NCBI RefSeq assembly: GCF_041153465.1
Contig: NZ_CP154858.1
Span: 496,001-560,000, forward strand
Direction: 5' to 3'
Length of the DNA stretch: 64,000 nt
From: Thermohahella caldifontis
Lineage (GTDB): Bacteria > Pseudomonadota > Gammaproteobacteria > Pseudomonadales > Oleiphilaceae
The translations under genes were made by a program, and so were the position numbers. A model generated the notes under the pieces. It searched no databases, was not told the origin of the DNA, and was given only the letters and a program-made list of their open reading frames with translations. This document shows positions 1 to 12,795 of this stretch, piece by piece (position 1 is the first letter of the stretch; every line of letters starts with the position of its first letter).

Positions 1-795
1 CCACGATGACATATTGCGGTTCATCAGCGGACCTGGCTTCAGGCAGCGGTTGTCGCAGATCCAGTGCGGTGCTCAGCCTGCCCAGCAGGGAATGGAGCTC
101 GCCGCTTTGCTGCATGCATTGTGCCGGCTCGCGAATAATCATGCGGACGCTGGGCTGGTTACGGCGGCGTGACAGATATTTCAACCTTTCTGCAATATCC
201 GGGTGCCCGAAAAGCGCAGCGGGCAGGGTATCCGTGACAATATCCAGCCGGTGTGTGCACTGACGGATCAGGCACACCAGATGTGCCGAAATGTCTTCCC
301 ATTGCGTCAGTTGATGGCTCTGGCGGTCCTTGCCTACCACCTGAGGCGTCTCGGATGGCGCTTCCCGGAGTTGAAGGGTCATGCGGATGTGGGGGATTCC
401 TGCCTCCTCGTAAACCTCCCCTTCGGTAACGAATCCTTCGGAAGCATAAAAATCCGCGACCTGGGTCTGGGCCGACAGAACGGCACGCTGAAAGGGCTCG
501 GAGCGGGCGTAATTGAGCACATAACGGAGCAGGCTGCGGGCGATACCCCGGCGGCGGTGGTCGGGCAGTACCGCCATGCGGCCGATGCGGGCCTGGCTCT
601 CTTCAGGCACGAGCCTGGCGCAGGCGACGGGTTCGCCGTGCTCCGAGTAGTAGAGAAAATGCAGGGCCCGGGGGTCATGTTCATCCCACTCCAGGGATTC
701 GGGCACGCCTTGTTCCCGGATGAACACCGTCTCCCGGATGTGTCTGAGCACCTGTTGTTCCGGGCTGTCCCAGGCAAGTATCCGGATGTGCGCGA

Positions 796-799
<4 letters not shown>
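1..799 (-). CDS. GNAT-family N-acetyltransferase with C-terminal extension (partial)
   Basis: The frame starts at the ATG at 799 and is still open at base 1, so the 3' end lies outside the window (about 266 codons visible). Residues 1 to about 140 read as a GNAT fold: an early segment FIREQGVP typical of ElaA-like acetyltransferases, and the acetyl-CoA loop RRRGIARSLL after RMAVLPDHR. The remaining 120 or so residues are a second region (CTHRLDIVTDTLPAALFG, then RRRNQPSVRMIIRE). It resembles the C-terminal domain attached to some pseudomonad GNAT proteins, whose role is unknown to me. The ATG overlaps the TGA of roxA, so the two are probably translationally coupled. The acceptor substrate cannot be told from sequence. 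Confidence 0.8.
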
Positions 800-3362
<2,563 letters not shown>

Positions 3363-3397
3363 CTAGGTGAAAAAGGGGGCGAAAAGTATAACACGAC

Positions 3398-4018
3398 TCA
3401 GCGGTGGAGTAATGCCTCGCAGGTCTCCAGCAGGCGGCGGCGACGTACCAGCAGATGCCAGCGGCGGCCTCCAAGCTGGCGCCACAGGCGGGCTGCCCGG
3501 ATACCGCCCAGCAGCAGGGCACGAATCCGGTTGGCACTGGCTTCCGGCTTCAGATATTGAGGGTCGCCCACGACACGGATGCGCTGAGACAGTGTGCCGA
3601 CGGTTGCGGAGTAGGCGTTGGCCAGGGTGGCCAGTACCGCTTCATCCTGCAGGTCTGCGCCGGAAACCTCTCCCAGTTGATCCAGGAACTCTCCGATGCG
3701 TGCCAGCAGAACCGGCTTCTTGTTGAGTTTGCCTTCTAGGTAAAGCAGGGTGATGGCATACCGGAGCGCGTTGATCCGTGACGGATCATTTTCGCGGGCC
3801 AGCAGGGCGCGCAACTCCTGAAGTCCGGTTTGCAGGGCAAAAAGGTCACCGAACACATCCAGTGCCGAATCGGGATGTCTGACGAACAGGCTGCCCAGAG
3901 TGGCGTTGATTGCTGTCTGACCGGCCATGCCCTGGCGGGCGAGCTGATCCACGAGTGCACCGGCCTGAAAGACCCCGGCAAGGGCAATGACCTGTTCTTC
4001 CTGCGGGGTCAGGTTCAT
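3398..4018 (-). CDS. hflD: High-frequency lysogenization protein HflD homologue
   Basis: 206 aa from the ATG at 4018 ([17 protein letters not shown]), which overlaps the mnmA stop as ATGA. An in-frame ATG 36 bases upstream would lie inside mnmA and is less likely. The protein is all-alpha, without catalytic motifs. [12 protein letters not shown] and [19 protein letters not shown] are typical HflD/YcfC stretches. In E. coli HflD is a membrane-associated protein that affects lambda CII; its ordinary cell role is unclear. The identification rests on length, these segments and its fixed place between mnmA and purB. Confidence 0.92.
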   Translation of the reverse strand: MNLTPQEEQVIALAGVFQAGALVDQLARQGMAGQTAINATLGSLFVRHPDSALDVFGDLFALQTGLQELRALLARENDPSRINALRYAITLLYLEGKLNKKPVLLARIGEFLDQLGEVSGADLQDEAVLATLANAYSATVGTLSQRIRVVGDPQYLKPEASANRIRALLLGGIRAARLWRQLGGRRWHLLVRRRRLLETCEALLHR

Positions 4019-5109
4019 GTCAATGCCTGCTCGATGACGCCGCCGCCCAGGCACCGTATGCCATCATAGAGCACCAGTGACTGACCCGGTGTGACCGCCC
4101 GTTGCGGGCTGTCGAAATGGATGCGATAGCCGGATCCGGATCGGTGCACGGTACAGGGCTGGTCAGCCTGGCGATAGCGGATCTTGGCCATGGCCCGCAA
4201 TGGAAAGTGATCGGGGGATCCGTTGATCCAGTCGATGTGAGCGACTTCCAGAGTCTGGCGGTAGAGCAGGGGGTGATCCTTGCCCTGCACAACCACCAGC
4301 TGGTTGTTCTCCAGATCCTTGTCCGCGACATACCAGGGTGCTTCGGGAAAGTCTTTCAGGCCGCCAATGCCCAATCCCTGGCGCTGACCGATGGTGTGAT
4401 ACATCAGGCCGTTGTGCCGGCCGATGACCTGTCCGTCTTCGGTCACGATGTCTCCCGGCTGCGCAGGAAGGTAAGTCCTGAGAAAATCCGTGAACTTGCG
4501 CTCCCCGATGAAGCAGATGCCCGTGCTGTCCTTCTTTGTTGCCGTGGCCAGTCCGTGACGTGCCGCAATGGCCCGCACATCCTTCTTGTGCATGCCACCG
4601 ACCGGAAAGAGTGTGCGCGCCAGCGCGCCGGCGGGCACGGCATGCAGGAAATAGGTCTGTTCCTTGCCGGGATCGGCACCCTTGATGAGCCAGGTGTCGG
4701 TGCCCTGACCCATTCGCTGGGCATAATGCCCGGTTGCGATGTAATCCGCGCCCAGTGTCAGGGCGTATTCCAGAAACGCCTTGAACTTGATTTCCTTGTT
4801 GCAGAGGATGTCCGGGTTGGGGGTGCGACCCGCCCGGTATTCAGCCAGAAAATGTTCGAATACCCGGTCCCAGTACTCGGCGGAGAAGCTTGCCGTGTGC
4901 AGAGGAATGTCGAGGGCTTCCGCCACCTTGCGGGCGTCTTCCAGGTCGGTCATGGCGGTGCAGTATTCGGTACCGTCATCCTCGTCCCAGTTTTTCATGA
5001 ACAGGCCTTCCACCTGATAGCCCTGAGCCTTGAGGATCAGGGCCGAGACTGAGGAATCCACGCCGCCGGACATGCCGACAATCACTTTTTTCTGCTTCGC
5101 AGCCTGCAT
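4015..5109 (-). CDS. mnmA: tRNA 2-thiouridine(34) synthase MnmA
   Basis: 364 aa from the ATG at 5109 ([16 protein letters not shown]). The open frame reaches 5253, but the upstream residues are not family-like. MnmA thiolates U34 of tRNA-Lys, -Glu and -Gln using ATP and sulfur relayed by the Tus system. The PP-loop is SGGVDSS (residues 14-20). The catalytic cysteine pair is C103 ([13 protein letters not shown]) and C199 ([12 protein letters not shown]). The ribosome binding site is weak. nudJ ends about 70 bases upstream on the same strand. Confidence 0.97.
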   Translation of the reverse strand: MQAAKQKKVIVGMSGGVDSSVSALILKAQGYQVEGLFMKNWDEDDGTEYCTAMTDLEDARKVAEALDIPLHTASFSAEYWDRVFEHFLAEYRAGRTPNPDILCNKEIKFKAFLEYALTLGADYIATGHYAQRMGQGTDTWLIKGADPGKEQTYFLHAVPAGALARTLFPVGGMHKKDVRAIAARHGLATATKKDSTGICFIGERKFTDFLRTYLPAQPGDIVTEDGQVIGRHNGLMYHTIGQRQGLGIGGLKDFPEAPWYVADKDLENNQLVVVQGKDHPLLYRQTLEVAHIDWINGSPDHFPLRAMAKIRYRQADQPCTVHRSGSGYRIHFDSPQRAVTPGQSLVLYDGIRCLGGGVIEQALT

Positions 5110-5180
5110 GAGTTGCTGTGACCTGCCATTTGATGGGAGCCGGGCATTATAGCGTCTGATGCCCGGCGATGCAGCCGTTG

Positions 5181-5636
5181 TCAGATATCCAGACGGGTTT
5201 CTCGGATGGTGTCGAGCGGCAGGCGACGCCCCGCCAGGTAATCGTCGATGCACTGCATGACCAGCGGGCTGCGCAGGGCCTCCGGCTGGGCGCGCAGTTC
5301 CTCCGCAGTCAGCCAGTGTGTGGAAAGGATATCCGGATCCAGAGGCAGGGGCTTGCGTTCCACCGGGCGTGCGACGAAGGCATAACGATGGTAGGTCACG
5401 TCACGGGCCGGTACGTGCAGAACGTAGATGCCCAGAAAATCGGTCAGCTCGACCTTCCAGGCAGTTTCTTCCAGGGCTTCCCGCAATGCGGCCTCGAGAA
5501 TGGATTCACCCTTTTCGATATGGCCTGCCGGCTGATTGTAGACCGGCTTGCCCTTGACCTTTTCCTTGACGACCAGAAACTTACCGTCTTTTTCCACGAC
5601 GAGCGCGACGGTGGCGCGCGGTGTCCAGCGTTGCAT
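5181..5636 (-). CDS. nudJ: Nudix hydrolase, NudJ-type phosphatase
   Basis: 151 aa from the ATG at 5636, which has a GAGGA ribosome binding site eight bases ahead. A longer frame to 5687 is open but has no such signal. The Nudix box lies at residues 38-60 ([20 protein letters not shown]); the usual last glycine is an alanine, as tolerated in this family. NudJ enzymes hydrolyse nucleoside and thiamine pyrophosphates (HMP-PP in E. coli). The gene sits between rluE and mnmA exactly as in E. coli, and its first 56 bases overlap the rluE 3' end. Confidence 0.92.
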   Translation of the reverse strand: MQRWTPRATVALVVEKDGKFLVVKEKVKGKPVYNQPAGHIEKGESILEAALREALEETAWKVELTDFLGIYVLHVPARDVTYHRYAFVARPVERKPLPLDPDILSTHWLTAEELRAQPEALRSPLVMQCIDDYLAGRRLPLDTIRETRLDI

Positions 5637-6246
5637 GGGCAGTATTCCTCTTGTTGCCTGGGCGTGCCGTGGGCCGGGTATGATCATGAGTGGTTGTCAG
5701 CGTCGGGACATCGATGCGACGCCATTCACCCGGGGGCAGCCCGTCCAATGTCCAGTCGCCCACAGCATAGCGGATCAGGCGTAGTGTAGGGAAGCCGACC
5801 GCTGCAGTCATGCGGCGGACCTGCCGGTTGCGACCCTCGCGGATTGTCAGTCTGATCCAACTGGTCGGAATGGATTGGCGAAAACGGACGGGCGGAGTGC
5901 GCGGCCAGAGTGATTCGGGCTCGGTCATGTGCTCAGCCTCGGCAGGCAGGGTCAGGCCATCTTTCAGAGTCACCCCCCGGCGCAGCTGATTCAGTGCGGC
6001 GTCCGTGATGTCTCCCTCCACCTGAACCCAGTAGGTTTTCGGGCACTTGGTTTTGGGGTGTGCGATGCGATGTTGCCAGCGGCCATCATCCGTCAGGATC
6101 AGCAGTCCTTCCGAGTCAAAATCCAGCCTTCCGGCAGGGTACACGCCCGGAACCGGAATGAATTCTGCCAGGGTGCGCTTGTCTCCACTGGGGCTGAACT
6201 GAGACATGACCCTGAAGGGCTTGTTGAAGAGAATGAGGGCTGACAT
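5581..6246 (-). CDS. rluE: 23S rRNA pseudouridine(2457) synthase RluE
   Basis: 221 aa, RsuA/RluB/E/F family. The catalytic motif [14 protein letters not shown] contains the nucleophile D42. [13 protein letters not shown] is the second conserved core motif. There is no N-terminal S4 domain, as expected for RluE. The conserved fold ends near residue 180 ([11 protein letters not shown]). About 40 further basic residues are encoded across the start of nudJ, giving a 56-base overlap and an unusually long tail. The gene is first in the minus-strand run and divergent from icd. Confidence 0.93.
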   Translation of the reverse strand: MSALILFNKPFRVMSQFSPSGDKRTLAEFIPVPGVYPAGRLDFDSEGLLILTDDGRWQHRIAHPKTKCPKTYWVQVEGDITDAALNQLRRGVTLKDGLTLPAEAEHMTEPESLWPRTPPVRFRQSIPTSWIRLTIREGRNRQVRRMTAAVGFPTLRLIRYAVGDWTLDGLPPGEWRRIDVPTLTTTHDHTRPTARPGNKRNTAHATLDTARHRRARRGKRR

Positions 6247-6296
6247 GTGGGGGGATCCTTGCGATGTAACAAAATTACTTTTATCTCGTGATATAC

Positions 6297-6321
6297 TTGT
6301 GGTGCTGTAATAAAACTACAA
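6297..6321. promoter_or_regulatory. Imperfect inverted repeat in the rluE-icd divergent region
   Basis: The 140-base region between the two start codons has an AT-rich core. It contains arms TTGTGGT and ACTACAA (one mismatch) separated by 11 bases. It could be an operator for the divergent pair. I cannot match it to a named regulator and no clean -35/-10 pair stands out. Confidence 0.3.
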
Positions 6322-6386
6322 ATAGATGTGCCCGAAAGGCCCAACTGGCCGGGGCAGGGTCCGAGTCATGACAAATGGAGCGACAC

Positions 6387-7649
6387 ATGGGATACGAAAA
6401 AATCCGGGTACCCGCTGACGGCGACAAAATCGGCGTCAATGCGGACCTTTCACTCAATGTCCCCAACCATCCGATTATACCTTTTATCGAGGGCGACGGT
6501 ATTGGTGTGGACATCACGCCGGTCATGCGAAAGGTTGTCGACGCGGCGGTTGACAAGGCCTACGGTACGCGTCGGGCCATTGCGTGGATGGAAGTCTATT
6601 GCGGCGAAAAGGCCACGCGGGTCTATGGCCCGGATGTGTGGCTGCCGGAAGAAACGCTGGAAGCCTTCCGCGAGTTTTCCGTGGGCATCAAGGGGCCACT
6701 GGCCACGCCGGTCGGCGGGGGCATCCGCTCCCTGAACGTGGCATTGCGCCAGAAGCTCGATCTCTATGTCTGCATGCGCCCGGTACGCTATTTCAAGGGG
6801 GTGCCGTCACCGGTGCGCTGTCCGGAGAAGACCGACATGGTCATCTTTCGTGAAAACTCGGAAGACATCTACGCGGGGATCGAGTGGAAGGCAGACAGCC
6901 CTGAGGCGAAGAAAATCATCCGCTTCCTGCAGGAGGAAATGGGCGTCACCCAGATCCGTTTCCCGGAGCATTGCGGTATCGGCATCAAGCCGGTCTCGGA
7001 AGAGGGCACCAAACGCCTGGTCAGAAAGGCCATCCAGTATGCCATCGACAATGACAAACCTTCCGTTACCCTGGTTCACAAGGGCAACATCATGAAATAT
7101 ACGGAAGGTGCCTTCAGGGACTGGGGGTACGAGCTGGCGCGCGAGCGTTACGGTGCTGAACCGCTGGACGGCGGGCCCTGGCATGTCATGAAGAATCCGA
7201 AGACCGGGAAGGACATCATCATCAAGGATGTCATTGCGGATGCCTTTTTGCAGCAGATTCTCATGCGGCCAGATGAGTACAGCGTGATCGCCACCCTGAA
7301 TCTCAATGGTGACTACATTTCCGATGCGCTGGCCGCAGAAGTGGGTGGAATCGGTATTGCTCCGGGTGCGAATCTGGGGGGATCCATTGCCATCTTCGAA
7401 GCGACCCACGGTACGGCGCCCAAGTACGCGGGCAAGGACAAGGTCAACCCGGGGTCACTGGTGCTTTCTGCCGAAATGATGCTGCGTCACATGGGCTGGA
7501 CCGAGGCGGCGGATCTGGTGCTCAAGGGGATCTCGCGCGCCATTGAGGCGAAGACGGTCACCTATGACTTCGAGCGCCTGATGCCGGATGCCACCCTGCT
7601 CAGATGCTCGGAGTTTGGTGAAGCCATCATCGACCACATGGATGACTGA
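6387..7649 (+). CDS. icd: NADP-dependent isocitrate dehydrogenase
   Basis: 420 aa from the ATG at 6387 ([15 protein letters not shown]). GGAG lies six bases ahead of that ATG, and the start matches pseudomonad Icd; an ATG twelve bases upstream is less likely. The enzyme oxidatively decarboxylates isocitrate to 2-oxoglutarate in the TCA cycle. The substrate loop [13 protein letters not shown] holds S115, the residue phosphorylated by AceK in E. coli, so that control is possible here. The lysine-tyrosine pair in [16 protein letters not shown] marks NADP rather than NAD use. Confidence 0.97.
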   Translation: MGYEKIRVPADGDKIGVNADLSLNVPNHPIIPFIEGDGIGVDITPVMRKVVDAAVDKAYGTRRAIAWMEVYCGEKATRVYGPDVWLPEETLEAFREFSVGIKGPLATPVGGGIRSLNVALRQKLDLYVCMRPVRYFKGVPSPVRCPEKTDMVIFRENSEDIYAGIEWKADSPEAKKIIRFLQEEMGVTQIRFPEHCGIGIKPVSEEGTKRLVRKAIQYAIDNDKPSVTLVHKGNIMKYTEGAFRDWGYELARERYGAEPLDGGPWHVMKNPKTGKDIIIKDVIADAFLQQILMRPDEYSVIATLNLNGDYISDALAAEVGGIGIAPGANLGGSIAIFEATHGTAPKYAGKDKVNPGSLVLSAEMMLRHMGWTEAADLVLKGISRAIEAKTVTYDFERLMPDATLLRCSEFGEAIIDHMDD

Positions 7650-7663
7650 GCCGCAAGCAACCC

Positions 7664-7727
7664 GCGCCCCGCATTGTGGGGCGCTGTCCTGCACCCATTG
7701 TACCCGGCAGCAGGCATCGCCTGCTGC
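7664..7727. terminator. Two GC-rich stem-loops between convergent icd and cspD
   Basis: The first hairpin has arms GCGCCCC and GGGGCGC (7664-7684). The second has arms GCAGCAGGC and GCCTGCTGC with a 3-base loop (7707-7727). Neither is followed by a T-tract on either strand, so they are not classical intrinsic terminators. They may still block read-through or protect 3' ends. Confidence 0.45.
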
Positions 7728-7739
7728 GCCTGCCGCATC

Positions 7740-8084
7740 TCAGGCGTGAATCAGGTGTTCTGCCTTGGCGTTGCTGTCAGCGGATTCCGGCTGTGCAGAG
7801 GGCTGGCTTTCTCCCGCGTGGTCAGGCTCTCGCTTGGGCTGGGATTTGACGGGATTGCCATCCTCATCCAGCGGAATGATATTGACGGCATGGAGTCCCT
7901 TTCCGGAAGGCTGAGTATCGAAAAGGACACTCTGCCCGGCCTTCAGGGTTCGGTAGCCTTCCATCTGGATGGAGGAAAAATGCACGAAGAGATCTTCGCC
8001 GGCGAGTTCGGGCCAGTCTTCATCCGCGATGATGAATCCGTAACCCTTTGCATTGTTGAACCATTTGACTTTACCTTGAGGCAT
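7740..8084 (-). CDS. cspD: Cold-shock domain protein, CspD-like
   Basis: 114 aa. The cold-shock domain occupies residues 1-70, with RNP1 as KGYGFI (13-18) and RNP2 as DLFVHFSSI (31-39). A polar, probably disordered tail of about 40 residues follows (SQPKREPDHAGESQPS). Single-stranded nucleic acid binding is the family property; E. coli CspD inhibits replication in stationary phase. It lies divergent from clpS-clpA, its standard location in gammaproteobacteria. The tail is longer than in E. coli CspD (74 aa) and resembles the extended pseudomonad forms. Confidence 0.9.
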   Translation of the reverse strand: MPQGKVKWFNNAKGYGFIIADEDWPELAGEDLFVHFSSIQMEGYRTLKAGQSVLFDTQPSGKGLHAVNIIPLDEDGNPVKSQPKREPDHAGESQPSAQPESADSNAKAEHLIHA

Positions 8085-8403
8085 GATCGACTCCCTTGTC
8101 TCGGAAGGTTGCGGGCAGCGCCCATTTATTATTGTTTGTTGAGCGGCTCAAACGACTTCCGCCAGGGCCATCCAGGCCCGAATGACGCCCGGCTGAACGC
8201 CTAGTTTGATACTCTCCAAAAAGGTATTATAAGAGCATTGATCAAAAATGGTACCGCCCATGTGGAAAAAAGTGCTTGAAACCCGGCACTTTGGCATCCA
8301 TAACTGTATGAGAGTGCACGGACACAACGTATGCGTGGCAGTCCGGTGCCTGGGCGGGGTTCACAAAGCGTTACAGCTTTAAATCAAATTTAATCCGGCA
8401 GCT
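8085..8403. other. cspD-clpS divergent intergenic region
   Basis: 319 bases with no credible gene. It is AT-richer than its flanks. It holds one good sigma-70-type promoter candidate towards clpS (8206-8233) and A/T-rich sequence immediately before clpS. Nothing tRNA-like is seen. Confidence 0.6.
8206..8233 (+). promoter_or_regulatory. Candidate sigma-70 promoter for clpS-clpA
   Basis: TTGATA and TATAAG are separated by 16 bases. Transcription would begin about 165 bases before the clpS ATG. Confidence 0.5.
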
Positions 8404-8766
8404 ATGGGAAATCCAGAAAGTCCTCGTCTAATATTGAATCAGGGACCGCATGAGGAGGAGGGGGATCACGAAGGTGATCTGAAGGTCGCTCCTGCGAAAC
8501 CGCAGGTGCGCAAACCCTCCATGTACAAGGTTGTCATGATGAATGATGACTACACCCCGATGGACTTCGTCGTGGAGGTTTTGATGAGGTTCTTCGGCAT
8601 GTCCGAGTCCAGAGCGACTCAGGTCATGCTGACCGTGCACACGCAGGGAAAGGCGGTGTGTGGGGTGTACACCCGCGATATTGCCGAAACAAAGGCGATG
8701 CAGGTGAATCAGTACGCTTCCGAATGCGAGCACCCGCTAATGTGCGAAATTGAAAGAGCCGATTAG
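8404..8766 (+). CDS. clpS: ATP-dependent Clp protease adaptor ClpS
   Basis: 120 aa. ClpS binds N-degron residues and delivers substrates to ClpAP. Residues 40-120 match the ClpS core: [23 protein letters not shown] (the NDDYTPM segment lines the N-end pocket), [18 protein letters not shown] and [11 protein letters not shown]. The N-terminal 38 residues are acidic and variable, as in other ClpS proteins. The start has no obvious Shine-Dalgarno sequence, so the exact N-terminus is less certain. clpA follows after 14 bases. Confidence 0.96.
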   Translation: MGNPESPRLILNQGPHEEEGDHEGDLKVAPAKPQVRKPSMYKVVMMNDDYTPMDFVVEVLMRFFGMSESRATQVMLTVHTQGKAVCGVYTRDIAETKAMQVNQYASECEHPLMCEIERAD

Positions 8767-8780
8767 GCCAGAGGTGAGCA

Positions 8781-11066
8781 ATGCTGAGCAAAGATCTCGA
8801 ACTGACCTTGAATGCTGCATTCAAGAACGCCAGGGAGAAACGGCATGAATTCATGACCGTTGAGCACCTGCTTCTCGCATTGCTCGACAATGATTCAGCC
8901 GCACGTGTCCTGGCGGCCTGTGGTGCGGATCTGCAGCAGCTTCGTAACGAGCTGACGGAATTTGTGGATTCCACGACCCCCCTGATTCCGAGCAATGATC
9001 CGGATCGGGAAACCCAGCCGACACTCGGTTTTCAGCGTGTCCTGCAGCGGGCCGTATTCCATGTCCAGTCTTCCGGCAAGAAGGAAGTAACGGGTGCAAA
9101 CGTCTTGGTGGCCATTTTCTCCGAACAGGAAAGTCAGGCCGTCTACGTGCTCAAGAAGCAGAACATCGCACGCATTGATGTGGTCAATTACATTTCCCAC
9201 GGGATCAGCAAGGTGGGAAATGAGCAGGAGCGTCCGCAGGAGAGCGAATCCTCCGAGGAAACCATGGAAGATGCCGGTGGCCCGAAACCGCTGGAATCCT
9301 ACGCGACCAATCTCAACGAACAGGCACGTCAGGGGCGGATTGATCCGCTGATCGGCCGCGAGAAGGAAGTGGAACGGGTCATTCAGATTCTCTCGCGCCG
9401 GCGCAAGAACAACCCGCTGCTGGTGGGTGAGGCCGGCGTGGGCAAGACGGCCATCGCCGAGGGTCTGGCCAAGCAGATCGTGGAGGGCAATGTCCCTGAT
9501 GTTATCAAGGACGCCGTGGTCTACTCGCTGGATCTGGGTGCGCTGCTGGCCGGCACCAAATACCGTGGCGACTTCGAGAAGCGTTTCAAGGCGCTGCTCA
9601 AGGATCTCAAGAAGCAGCCAAAGTCCATTCTGTTTATTGATGAAATCCACACCATCATCGGTGCCGGTTCGGCTTCCGGTGGTGTCATGGATGCCTCCAA
9701 CCTGCTCAAGCCACTGCTGAGTTCAGGGGAGATTCGTTGCATCGGGTCCACAACCTTTACTGAATTCCGTGGCATTTTCGAGAAGGACAGTGCACTGGCA
9801 CGCCGGTTCCAGAAGGTGGATGTGGTGGAGCCCTCTGTAGAGGATACCGTGGAAATTCTCAGGGGACTGCGCAAGCAGTTTGAGGCGCACCACGAAGTGG
9901 AATATACGGATGAGGCGCTGCGAGCGGCGGCCGTCCTGGCTGATCGCTACATCAACGACCGGCACATGCCGGACAAGGCCATCGACGTGATTGACGAGGC
10001 CGGGGCCAGCCAGCGCCTGAAGCCGGAAGGTGAGCGCAGTCGCGTGATCGACGTGGACATCATCGAGCAGGTCGTGGCCTCCATCGCGCGTGTGCCGGCC
10101 AAGACCATTTCGGCAACGGACAAGGACAAGCTGCGCAACCTCGAGCGCAACCTGAAGATGGTTGTCTTCGGTCAGGACGAGGGTATCGAGGCGCTTGTGA
10201 CCGCCATCAAGCTCTCACGTGCCGGGCTCAAGTCTCCGGAAAAACCGGAAGGCGCATTCCTGTTTGCCGGTCCGACGGGGGTTGGCAAGACGGAGGTGAC
10301 GCGGCAGCTTGCCAAGATTCTCGGGATCGAGCTGGTACGCTTTGACATGTCCGAGTACATGGAGCGGCATACGGTTTCCCGCCTGATTGGTGCTCCGCCG
10401 GGATATGTAGGCTTCGATCAGGGCGGTCTGTTGACGGAGGCCGTGAACAAGCATCCGCACTGTGTGCTGCTGCTGGATGAAATCGAGAAGGCACATCCGG
10501 AAGTGTTCAACCTGCTGCTGCAGGTCATGGACCATGGCACGCTAACGGACAACAATGGACGCAAGGCCGATTTCCGTCATGTCATTCTGGTCATGACGAC
10601 CAACGCCGGGGCCGAAGTGCTCAACAAGCGGTCCATTGGCTTTCAGCATCAGGACAACTCCACGGACGCGATGGAAATCATCAACCGGGCATTTACGCCG
10701 GAGTTCCGAAACCGTCTGGATGCCATTATCCAGTTCCGTGCGCTGACGCCGGCCACCATCAGTCATGTGGTAGACAAGTTCCTCACTGAACTGCAGGCAC
10801 AACTGGACGAGAAGCGCGTGCAGCTTGAGGTATCTGACGGCGCCAAGGTCTGGCTTGCCGAACATGGCTACGACGAGAAGATGGGGGCTCGTCCGATGGC
10901 CCGGCTCATTCAGGAGCGCATCAAGAAGCCGCTGGCCGAGCATATCCTCTTCGGGGATCTGGCGGAAAATGGGGGTGTGGTGCACGTGGATGAGCGGGAT
11001 GGTGAGCTGGTATTCACCTTTGACCCGGCGGTTCGCGCACTGGCTGATGAGTCGGCCTCAACCTGA
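8781..11066 (+). CDS. clpA: ATP-dependent Clp protease ATP-binding subunit ClpA
   Basis: 761 aa, full length. ClpA is the AAA+ unfoldase that pairs with ClpP and takes N-degron substrates from ClpS. The N-domain ([17 protein letters not shown] onwards) occupies residues 1-145. The first AAA+ module has Walker [10 protein letters not shown] near residue 215 and Walker [10 protein letters not shown]. The second has Walker [10 protein letters not shown] near residue 495 and Walker [14 protein letters not shown]. The ClpP loop lies in the second module. A bidirectional terminator separates it from convergent infA. Aat and Bpt, which make N-degrons, are encoded just beyond. Confidence 0.98.
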   Translation: MLSKDLELTLNAAFKNAREKRHEFMTVEHLLLALLDNDSAARVLAACGADLQQLRNELTEFVDSTTPLIPSNDPDRETQPTLGFQRVLQRAVFHVQSSGKKEVTGANVLVAIFSEQESQAVYVLKKQNIARIDVVNYISHGISKVGNEQERPQESESSEETMEDAGGPKPLESYATNLNEQARQGRIDPLIGREKEVERVIQILSRRRKNNPLLVGEAGVGKTAIAEGLAKQIVEGNVPDVIKDAVVYSLDLGALLAGTKYRGDFEKRFKALLKDLKKQPKSILFIDEIHTIIGAGSASGGVMDASNLLKPLLSSGEIRCIGSTTFTEFRGIFEKDSALARRFQKVDVVEPSVEDTVEILRGLRKQFEAHHEVEYTDEALRAAAVLADRYINDRHMPDKAIDVIDEAGASQRLKPEGERSRVIDVDIIEQVVASIARVPAKTISATDKDKLRNLERNLKMVVFGQDEGIEALVTAIKLSRAGLKSPEKPEGAFLFAGPTGVGKTEVTRQLAKILGIELVRFDMSEYMERHTVSRLIGAPPGYVGFDQGGLLTEAVNKHPHCVLLLDEIEKAHPEVFNLLLQVMDHGTLTDNNGRKADFRHVILVMTTNAGAEVLNKRSIGFQHQDNSTDAMEIINRAFTPEFRNRLDAIIQFRALTPATISHVVDKFLTELQAQLDEKRVQLEVSDGAKVWLAEHGYDEKMGARPMARLIQERIKKPLAEHILFGDLAENGGVVHVDERDGELVFTFDPAVRALADESAST

Positions 11067-11089
11067 GCCGGTTTGCTGCAACGCAAAGC

Positions 11090-11115
11090 AAAAAGGGAGC
11101 TTCGGCTCCCTTTTT
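11090..11115. terminator. Bidirectional intrinsic terminator between clpA and infA
   Basis: Stem GGGAGC/GCTCCC with a TTCG tetraloop, flanked by AAAAA on the left and TTTTT on the right. It can therefore serve both convergent genes. Confidence 0.9.
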
Positions 11116-11140
11116 CACGATGCACAACCTTGAATTGGTC

Positions 11141-11359
11141 TCAGCGGGCGCGGTAAACGATGCGGCCCTTGCTCAGATCATAGGGTGTCAGCTCGACCTT
11201 GACCTTGTCGCCGGTGAGAATGCGGATGTAGTGCTTGCGCATTTTCCCGGAAATATGTGCGGTCACAATGTGACCGTTTTCCAGCTGAACCCGGAACATG
11301 GTGTTCGGCAGCGTCTCAATGACGGTGCCTTCCATTTCTATTGCATCTTCTTTCGCCAT
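11141..11359 (-). CDS. infA: Translation initiation factor IF-1
   Basis: 72 aa, the standard IF-1 length, and a single S1-like OB fold. It begins [20 protein letters not shown] and ends [16 protein letters not shown], both diagnostic. IF-1 occupies the ribosomal A site during initiation. In related genomes infA sits directly beyond bpt on the same strand. Here an insertion sequence ends 114 bases upstream of the start, so the native gene-proximal leader is kept but transcription from aat-bpt must cross a mobile element. Confidence 0.98.
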   Translation of the reverse strand: MAKEDAIEMEGTVIETLPNTMFRVQLENGHIVTAHISGKMRKHYIRILTGDKVKVELTPYDLSKGRIVYRAR

Positions 11360-11456
11360 CTATTAAAGGACCTCAACAACCTTGTGCGTTGGGATTGCCC
11401 ACAGGGGGCTATAATCAGAGTGCGCAGATTTTGCCTGATTTTGCGTCAAATAGCAA

Positions 11457-11473
11457 AGGTTTGGGTGTTCAGG
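11457..11473 (+). repeat. Left 17-bp target-site duplication of the IS
   Basis: AGGTTTGGGTGTTCAGG, identical to 12822-12838. One extra base on the left (A) also matches 12821, so 17 or 18 bp is formally ambiguous. The TGTT inverted-repeat end favours 17. Confidence 0.9.
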
Positions 11474-11498
11474 TGTTGGGAGCAAATAAACTGTCCGG
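11474..11498 (+). repeat. Left terminal inverted repeat of the IS
   Basis: Matches the complement of the right end (12796-12821) at most positions, with one single-base length difference just before AACTGTCCGG. A further TTGTCCGG follows inside, around 11515-11522. Confidence 0.8.
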
Positions 11499-11548
11499 AC
11501 TTGTAGCACGTGATTTGTCCGGTTTCATGATCACCAAGGAGGTGAGCC

Positions 11549-12754
11549 ATGAGACGGACAGAACTGCTACAGGAGATCCGGAAAATGCGATTCGAAGAAG
11601 CCTATACGGGATGGACCGAGAAACGGCTGACCCAGGAAGAGGCGGCGCGGCTGCTGGGGGTCTGTGAGCGGACCTTCCGGCGCTATATCGACCGCTACGA
11701 GGAGGAGGGCCTCGACGGCCTGATCGACAAGCGCCTGAGTCAGGTTTCCCACCGCAAGGCCCCGGTGGATGAGGTTCTACGCCTCGAGGCGCTCTACAAG
11801 GAGCGCTACGACGGCTGGAACATCAAACACTTCTACAGCTTCTACCGCGACCGTCACGGCGGCACACGCAGCTATACCTGGGTACGGAACACCTTGCAGA
11901 AGGCAGGCCTGGTCAAGAAGGCACCGGCTCGGGGTAAGCATCGTCGACGCCGCGAGCGGGCGCCCATGGTCGGCATGATGCTCCACCAGGATGGCTCCAC
12001 CCACGAATGGGTTCCCGGCCACCACTGGGATCTGATCATCACCTTCGATGACGCCACCTCTGAGCACTACTCCATGTTCTTCGTCGAGGAGGAAGGCACG
12101 GCTTCGAGCTTCCAGGCCATGCGAGAGGTCATCACCGATCACGGCCTTCCCTCGAGCCTCTATACCGACCGGGGCAGTCACTACTGGCACACCCCCAAGG
12201 CCGGCGGCAAGGTCGACAAGTCCAACCTCACCCAGTTCGGCAGGGCCATGGCCCAGCTCGGGGTCGAGATGATCCCCGCCTATTCCCCCGAGGCCCGGGG
12301 CCGCTGTGAGCGCCAGTTCGCCACCCATCAGGGACGCCTGCCCAAGGAACTTGCAGCCCAGGGCATTACCACCATGGCGGCGGCCAACCGCTACCTTCGG
12401 GAGCACTACCTGCCGGCCTTCAACCGGGAGTTCTGCGTCAAACCCGCCGTCGAGGGCAGCGCCTTCGTGCCTTTCATCGGCCCTGGACTGGACGACATCC
12501 TGTGTGAGCAGTACGAACGCACCGTGAACAAGGACAACTGCGTCTCGTTCGAGGGACTCAAGCTGCAGATCCCTGCCGACCGCTATCGGCGCCATTACGT
12601 CAAGGCCAAGGTTCGGGTACACCGTTATCCTGATCGCTCCCTGGCGATCTTCCACGGCCCCAGAAGACTGGCCAGTTACACCCCAGAAGGCCTGCCCTTC
12701 GACCCCCTCGAACCTATTGATCAGGCACCGGCCAACGTCCGCTGCCAAGTCTGA
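11549..12754 (+). CDS. IS transposase, DDE/rve type (IS1202/ISNCY-like)
   Basis: 401 aa with a strong ribosome binding site (AAGGAGG six bases before the ATG). An N-terminal helix-turn-helix spans roughly residues 24-70 (RLTQEEAARLLGVCERTFRRY). An rve integrase core follows with a plausible complete DDE triad: D in LHQDGSTHEW, D in SLYTDRGSHY, and E in SPEARGRCERQF. The C-terminal third holds a Mu-type beta-barrel-like segment (NCVSFEGLKLQIPADRYR). No frameshift or stop is seen, so the element could be active. Its strand is opposite to infA and bpt. Confidence 0.9.
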   Translation: MRRTELLQEIRKMRFEEAYTGWTEKRLTQEEAARLLGVCERTFRRYIDRYEEEGLDGLIDKRLSQVSHRKAPVDEVLRLEALYKERYDGWNIKHFYSFYRDRHGGTRSYTWVRNTLQKAGLVKKAPARGKHRRRRERAPMVGMMLHQDGSTHEWVPGHHWDLIITFDDATSEHYSMFFVEEEGTASSFQAMREVITDHGLPSSLYTDRGSHYWHTPKAGGKVDKSNLTQFGRAMAQLGVEMIPAYSPEARGRCERQFATHQGRLPKELAAQGITTMAAANRYLREHYLPAFNREFCVKPAVEGSAFVPFIGPGLDDILCEQYERTVNKDNCVSFEGLKLQIPADRYRRHYVKAKVRVHRYPDRSLAIFHGPRRLASYTPEGLPFDPLEPIDQAPANVRCQV

Positions 12755-12795
12755 TCATCAGTGGACCCAAAGCGGACAGTTTATGTGCTACAAAA

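Noticed and set aside
11360..11473. A tRNA-Ser gene expected near infA by analogy with E. coli
   Set aside because: No cloverleaf can be drawn in the gap, and the rest of the region is coding or IS.
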